Made by a program: the position numbers and the translations under genes
The notes under the pieces: generated by a model
What the model was told of the DNA's origin: nothing
Seen by the model: the letters and a program-made list of their open reading frames with translations, nothing else
The model's database searches: none
Assembly: GCA_020846375.1 (NCBI GenBank)
Contig: JADLDZ010000015.1
Location: 1 to 9,284 of the forward strand
From: Nitrospirales bacterium
GTDB lineage: Bacteria > Nitrospirota > Thermodesulfovibrionia > Thermodesulfovibrionales > Dissulfurispiraceae
DNA length: 9,284 nucleotides
Direction: 5' to 3'
Part shown: positions 6,175-9,284 of the stretch, piece after piece
Layout: every line of letters starts with the position of its first letter
Numbering within the stretch: the first letter of the stretch is position 1

Positions 6175-6561
6175 CTACCGCACCAGAACCCGGTGCCCGG
6201 TGAGGTTCAGAATCAGGACGATAAGAAGGATGATGACGAGGATGGCGATGACGACGCCGAGCCCATCCCCCCCGGCCTTGATCTGGTCGAGATTGAGGGC
6301 GAGCTCATGGATCTGCTGATCGCTGAGCCGGCTCAGGCGGGACTGGATCTCCTCCTGAGTATAGCCCAGCTTCTCAAGCCTGTCCCGCACCATCTTCGTC
6401 TCAAGGACGCTCCGGACCTTCTGCATATCGGAGGCCCTGTCCGCCTGGGCGAGGGCGATCTCCCCGGAAGGGGCAAAGCCTGCCTCACTCCTCGGCGCAA
6501 TGCCGATGACAAACATGGCCGCAACGAGATACCACGCCACATACCTCTTGAGAGCTTCCAT
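6175..6561 (-). CDS. PA2779-family (DUF6627) membrane protein
   Basis: The 128-residue protein has a signal peptide or first membrane helix (residues 8-24, then A-P-R-S-E-A with possible cleavage after A27). An acidic/basic helical middle follows, containing V-R-D-R-L-E-K-L-G-Y-T-Q-E-E-I-Q-S-R-L (58-76) and L-S-D-Q-Q-I-H-E-L-A (79-88). A C-terminal membrane helix (101-120) begins at G-G-D-G-L-G and ends in N-L-T-G-H-R-V-L-V-R. This is the recognisable layout of the PA2779 family, whose function is unknown. Homologues are often next to a PA2778-type C39-like cysteine peptidase; here a lipoprotein gene is adjacent instead. ATG 6561 is chosen because GGAGG (complement of 6567-6571) lies 5 bases upstream and the signal peptide follows at once. 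Upstream ATGs in the same frame (to 6705) would put about 48 unrelated residues before it. Confidence 0.82.
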   Translation of the reverse strand: MEALKRYVAWYLVAAMFVIGIAPRSEAGFAPSGEIALAQADRASDMQKVRSVLETKMVRDRLEKLGYTQEEIQSRLSRLSDQQIHELALNLDQIKAGGDGLGVVIAILVIILLIVLILNLTGHRVLVR

Positions 6562-6697
6562 TTTTTCCTCCTTTTCGGGGACTGTCGTTCCGTGAACCAG
6601 AGAAGTTACGCAGCAGCATGATGAGGAAATGCGAAGCGCGCGCCCTGTGCCACTGTTCCGGCACCCGGCTTGACCCGTACTTACGATATACTTAACA

Positions 6698-6724
6698 CTT
6701 ATCACAGAATCGGAAGCTTGTCAA
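6698..6724 (-). promoter_or_regulatory. Putative promoter for the PA2779-family/lipoprotein genes
   Basis: On the minus strand a perfect TTGACA -35 (complement of 6719-6724) is followed after 15 bases by GATAAG (complement of 6698-6703), itself preceded by TG-N as in an extended -10. The spacer is short and the -10 is only 4 of 6, so the exact -10 is uncertain. The leader to the ATG at 6561 would be about 130 bases. Confidence 0.45.
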
Positions 6725-6737
6725 ACAGGAGGCGTGA

Positions 6738-6756
6738 GGTGTGAGGCAATCACACC
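6738..6756. repeat. Inverted repeat GGTGTGA-N5-TCACACC between divergent promoters
   Basis: GGTGTGA (6738-6744) and TCACACC (6750-6756) are perfect inverse complements around GGCAA. The site lies 14 bases upstream of the minus-strand -35 and 17 bases upstream of the plus-strand -35, a typical place for a shared operator. As RNA it could form a 7-bp hairpin, but the T6 run (6770-6775) starts 13 bases later, too far for an intrinsic terminator. Confidence 0.55.
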
Positions 6757-6766
6757 CACATCATAC

Positions 6767-6813
6767 CTCTTTTTTGACGGTAAGTGGTAATAATGCTATC
6801 CTCTAAAAAAGAG
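6767..6813. repeat. 9-bp inverted repeat framing the oxidoreductase promoter
   Basis: CTCTTTTTT (6767-6775) is repeated inversely as AAAAAAGAG (6805-6813), with 29 bases between. The left arm overlaps the -35 box and the right arm covers the expected transcription start. It could be a protein-binding pair or chance in an AT-rich stretch. Confidence 0.4.
6774..6802 (+). promoter_or_regulatory. Sigma70-type promoter for the oxidoreductase/pyruvyl transferase genes
   Basis: TTGACG (6774-6779) and TATCCT (6797-6802) are 17 bases apart, with TG-C just before the -10 (6794-6796) as in extended -10 promoters. Transcription would start near 6809, giving a leader of about 72 bases before the ATG at 6881, whose ribosome binding site is AGAGGAG at 6865-6871. 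Confidence 0.6.
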
Positions 6814-6880
6814 TCTCCTGAGGGCTTGATATTTTAAACAGGTAACCTTTTGGGAAAAGATATTAGAGGAGTGACTGAGC

Positions 6881-8515
6881 ATGAACGCACCACGCTACTA
6901 TTATCCCGTACCGGAGTTGAATGAAACTGCGGAAATCGTTTCCGACGTCTGTATATATGGTGCCACATCCATCGGCATTGTCGCCGCCGTCCAATTGGCC
7001 CGTTCCGGCAAACAGGTGGCAGTGGTCGAATTCGGCACGCACATCGGCGGTATGAGCACCTCGGGGCTGGGCGCAACCGATATTGGAAGTAAACATGTGA
7101 TCGGCGGATTGGTACGCCGATTCTACAGGGAAATAGGCAGGCACTACGGGATGGAGGAGCGTTGGCGTTTAGAGCCCCATATCGCTTCACGGATTTTTGA
7201 GGAATGGATCCGGCACTATAAAATCCCGGTGTACACCGAGCACCGCCTGAAGAGTGTGGAAAAAGCCGACCGGCGCATCACTGCCCTCCGCATGGAAAAC
7301 GGGGCCGTTTTCAGGGCTGCGATTTTTATCGATGCCGGTTACGAAGGAGACTTGATGGCACGCTCCGGGATAAGCTACATAATAGGGCGTGAGGGAAACG
7401 ACGCCTACGGTGAACATTTCAACGGGATCCATTACGGTGGGCCTCATCACAATTTCAGCCGATGGGTCGATCCGTACAGAAAAGATGGCGACCCTTCCAG
7501 CGGACTCCTCCCCGGCATAAGCGATCTGCCGCCGGGCAGGCAGGGTGACGGTGACGGCCTGACGCAGGCATATAATTTCCGGCTCTGCCTTACCCATGAC
7601 CCTGACAATAAAGTCGACTTTCCCAAGCCCGCCGAGTACGATCCCTTGCGCTACGAGCTGCTCAGAAGATATATCGCTGCCGGCATTTTTGACATATTCA
7701 ATCTTGTCGTTCCCTTGCCGCATGAGAAATTCGATCACAATAACTGGGGGGGATTCAATACGGATAACATCGGGGCAAATTACGGATGGCCCGACGGCGA
7801 TTATGAACTCCGCGAGCGCATTTACCGCGATCATGTAAATTACCAGCAAGGGCTTTTCTGGTTCCTGGCAAACGATTCGGGAGTGCCCGACCTGGTAAGA
7901 AGGATCACGTCGAGCTGGGGGCTTGCCGCGGACGAATTTTCTGAGCATGGAAACTGGCCGCCCCAGCTTTACATCAGAGAGGCACGGCGGATGATATCGG
8001 ATTACGTGGTTACCGAGCACGATGCGTTTTGCCGCTGCTCCGTTGACGATCCCGTGGGCATGGCTTCATACAATATTGATTCACACAACTGCAAACGAAC
8101 CGTTATTGCAGGAAGAGCGGTAAACGAGGGGAATGTCGAGGTAACGCCGCTTGCTCCTTTCCCTATCTCCTATCGCGCACTTCGGCCCCGGCGGGAGGAG
8201 TGTACCAACCTGCTTGTTCCCGTGTGCATTTCGGCTTCACACACTGCCTACGGCTCTATCCGTATGGAGCCCGTGCTTATGATCCTCGGTCAATCCGCGG
8301 CTCTCGCCGCAGCGGTCGCACTTGATGAAAATAACGGCGTTGTGCAGGACGTCTCGTACAGCAGCCTCGAAAAAAAGTTGCGACAGGAAAGGCAGGTTCT
8401 TGAAGAACCGAAGGTGTCACCTGAGGAGCTGGAAATAAAAGGGAAGCATTACGTCGACGAGCCTGTTCCCTTCCCTTCCAGCTCGACCCGCTCGGTCGGA
8501 AAGGAGCGGGTATAA
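6881..8515 (+). CDS. FAD-dependent oxidoreductase (FAD_oxidored family)
   Basis: The 544-residue protein opens with a dinucleotide-binding fold: D-V-C-I-Y-G-A-T-S-I-G-I-V-A-A (22-36), acidic E50 closing the second strand, then H-I-G-G-M-S-T-S-G-L-G (54-64). The first glycine motif is G-A-T-S-I-G, a common variant in this family. Other family marks are E-P-H-I-A (98-102), D-A-G-Y-E-G-D-L-M-A (151-160), S-Y-N-I-D-S-H (396-402), Y-R-A-L-R-P (431-436), and the C-terminal FAD contact region around S-I-R-M-E-P-V-L-M-I-L-G-Q-S-A-A (459-474). Members include secreted enzymes of polysaccharide-degrading bacteria, but this one has no signal peptide and is probably cytoplasmic. The substrate cannot be told from sequence. 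Residues 505-544 look like a disordered tail. The next gene, 18 bases on, is a pyruvyl transferase relative, suggesting a sugar or polymer substrate (inference). Confidence 0.85.
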   Translation: MNAPRYYYPVPELNETAEIVSDVCIYGATSIGIVAAVQLARSGKQVAVVEFGTHIGGMSTSGLGATDIGSKHVIGGLVRRFYREIGRHYGMEERWRLEPHIASRIFEEWIRHYKIPVYTEHRLKSVEKADRRITALRMENGAVFRAAIFIDAGYEGDLMARSGISYIIGREGNDAYGEHFNGIHYGGPHHNFSRWVDPYRKDGDPSSGLLPGISDLPPGRQGDGDGLTQAYNFRLCLTHDPDNKVDFPKPAEYDPLRYELLRRYIAAGIFDIFNLVVPLPHEKFDHNNWGGFNTDNIGANYGWPDGDYELRERIYRDHVNYQQGLFWFLANDSGVPDLVRRITSSWGLAADEFSEHGNWPPQLYIREARRMISDYVVTEHDAFCRCSVDDPVGMASYNIDSHNCKRTVIAGRAVNEGNVEVTPLAPFPISYRALRPRREECTNLLVPVCISASHTAYGSIRMEPVLMILGQSAALAAAVALDENNGVVQDVSYSSLEKKLRQERQVLEEPKVSPEELEIKGKHYVDEPVPFPSSSTRSVGKERV

Positions 8516-8533
8516 AAATAAGGAGGGAAGACA

Positions 8534-9284
8534 ATGAATGCATCGGTACCCTTTAAAATAGGCATTTACGGCTCATATGGCGGAATGAACCTGGGCGATG
8601 AGGCAATCCTCCAAACCACCATAAGCGGGATAAGAGATAACATAGACGCGGAGATTACGGTGTTTACCCACAATCCTGACGACACCTCCCGCAGACACGG
8701 AGTTGAGCGCACCGTAGCGGTAAGAAAACTGGGACGCAAGGAGATCATGCCGGAAGTTGAGCGCCTCGACCTGCTCCTTATCGGCGGCGGCGGAATACTG
8801 TATGATGCTGCCGCGCGGATGTACTTGAGAGAGGCGTTCATTGCCCACGATAAGGGAATACCATACATGATCTACGGGGTCGGTGCCGGTCCGCTCCGTG
8901 ATCCCGCAGTCCAGGAACAGGTGCAAAAGGGTCTGGATGCGGCTTCGGTAGTGACGGTTCGAGATCGTCCGTCATTCCGAACCCTTGAAGATGTCGGCGT
9001 GAAGCGGGAAATAGTTGTCACTGCCGACCCGGCCTTATTGCTCACATCGGAACCGCTCGCCGCCGACGTACTGCTTCGGGAGGGAATAGCTCCCCAAAGA
9101 AAACTTGTCGGCATGTCGATGCGTGAGCCGGGGGTAGCCGCCCCGGATATACGGGAGGAGCACTATCATCAGCTCTTTGCGGACACGGCGGACTACTTGA
9201 TCGACCGATACGCGTGTGACGTGGTATTCGTTCCCATGGAGCAGAAACACGATCTCCATCAAGCGCATTCGGTAATTGCGCGTA
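8534..9284 (+). CDS. Polysaccharide pyruvyl transferase family protein (3' partial)
   Basis: The frame is open from ATG 8534 to the window end (250 codons). AGGAGGG at 8521-8527 sits 6 bases before the start. Family marks are G-S-Y-G-G-M-N-L-G-D-E-A-I-L (13-26), L-L-L-I-G-G-G-G-I-L-Y-D (80-91), Y-G-V-G-A-G-P-L (114-121), V-T-V-R-D-R-P-S (140-147), T-A-D-P-A-L-L-L (163-170) and a P-M-E-Q-K-H-D sequence (234-240) near the usual catalytic-domain end. CsaB-type members transfer pyruvate from phosphoenolpyruvate to a sugar of a cell-wall or exopolysaccharide polymer, making a negatively charged ketal; the exact acceptor here is unknown. Some family members are not proven pyruvyl transferases. It follows the oxidoreductase gene by 18 bases and shares its AT-leaning composition, so both probably belong to one transcript continuing past the window. 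Confidence 0.88.
   Translation, partial: MNASVPFKIGIYGSYGGMNLGDEAILQTTISGIRDNIDAEITVFTHNPDDTSRRHGVERTVAVRKLGRKEIMPEVERLDLLLIGGGGILYDAAARMYLREAFIAHDKGIPYMIYGVGAGPLRDPAVQEQVQKGLDAASVVTVRDRPSFRTLEDVGVKREIVVTADPALLLTSEPLAADVLLREGIAPQRKLVGMSMREPGVAAPDIREEHYHQLFADTADYLIDRYACDVVFVPMEQKHDLHQAHSVIAR

Larger units (their letters stand above)
6562..6880. other. Divergent intergenic control region (319 bases)
   Basis: This gap separates the minus-strand PA2779-family gene from the plus-strand oxidoreductase gene. It holds a promoter facing each way, a 7-bp inverted repeat between them, a second 9-bp inverted repeat framing the rightward promoter, and an imperfectly understood leader of about 130 bases before the minus-strand gene. 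That leader contains the short palindrome GTGCC-N8-GGCAC (6647-6664). No open frame with a convincing start was seen, and no tRNA or recognised riboswitch. Confidence 0.7.

Noticed and set aside
6638..6652. TGGCAC followed at GG-N10-GC spacing on the minus strand, considered as a sigma54 promoter
   Set aside because: Only the GG and GC dinucleotides fit; the -12 box reads GCGC rather than TTGC, in a GC-alternating stretch where such a match is easy by chance.
6636..6690. GGCACAGGGC on the minus strand, which recalls the start of a c-di-GMP-I riboswitch
   Set aside because: The other conserved blocks of that riboswitch (for example GACGCAAAGCC and the tetraloop-receptor stem) are not present.
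6738..6775. Inverted repeat plus T6 run considered as an intrinsic terminator
   Set aside because: The T-run begins 13 bases after the stem, and there is no upstream plus-strand gene to terminate; the T-run overlaps a -35 box instead.
1..9284. CRISPR arrays, tRNA or rRNA genes, insertion sequences, attachment sites
   Set aside because: No spaced direct repeats, cloverleaf-type sequence, transposase or integrase motifs, or terminal repeats with target duplications were seen by eye.

Overview
The window is a slice of a GC-rich bacterial chromosome. The best guess is a Nitrospirota-like or deltaproteobacterial-like anaerobe or microaerophile, held with moderate confidence. The pointers are a four-subunit succinate:quinone oxidoreductase in the order A-B-C-D, an RNA-ligase-partner PIN protein (a family known from archaea, Aquificae and Nitrospirae), a PA2779/DUF6627-type membrane protein and a DUF3568-type lipoprotein. 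No plasmid, phage, transposase, tRNA, rRNA or CRISPR signal is visible.

Layout. (1) 1-2748, + strand: sdhA (5' end outside the window), sdhB, sdhC and sdhD, tightly packed, encoding a complex II with one predicted heme b. (2) 2749-5736, + strand: an extended -10 promoter, then rsfS (ribosome silencing factor, apparently starting at AUA), rlmH (23S rRNA pseudouridine-1915 methyltransferase), a fused LapA-LapB-like membrane TPR/zinc-ribbon protein, and an RNA-ligase-partner PIN protein. The rsfS-rlmH junction can fold into a strong hairpin covering the rsfS stop codon. (3) 5743-6561, - strand: a PA2779-family membrane protein followed by a small DUF3568-like lipoprotein, converging on the PIN gene with a 6-nt gap. 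(4) 6562-6880: a divergent regulatory region with a promoter facing each way and two inverted repeats. (5) 6881-9284, + strand: a FAD-dependent oxidoreductase and a polysaccharide pyruvyl transferase family protein (3' end outside the window), in a more AT-rich stretch with different codon choices that looks like accessory, possibly acquired, DNA.

How they fit together. The sdh block links the TCA cycle to the quinone pool. rsfS and rlmH act on the large ribosomal subunit, and the LapAB fusion probably tunes envelope lipid synthesis at the inner membrane. The two minus-strand genes make small envelope proteins. The last two genes look like the start of a cell-surface polysaccharide or redox modification locus with its own promoter. 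The points most worth following are the AUA start of rsfS, the rsfS/rlmH junction hairpin, the LapA-LapB fusion with its RadA-like zinc ribbon, and the oxidoreductase/pyruvyl-transferase unit with its symmetric control region.
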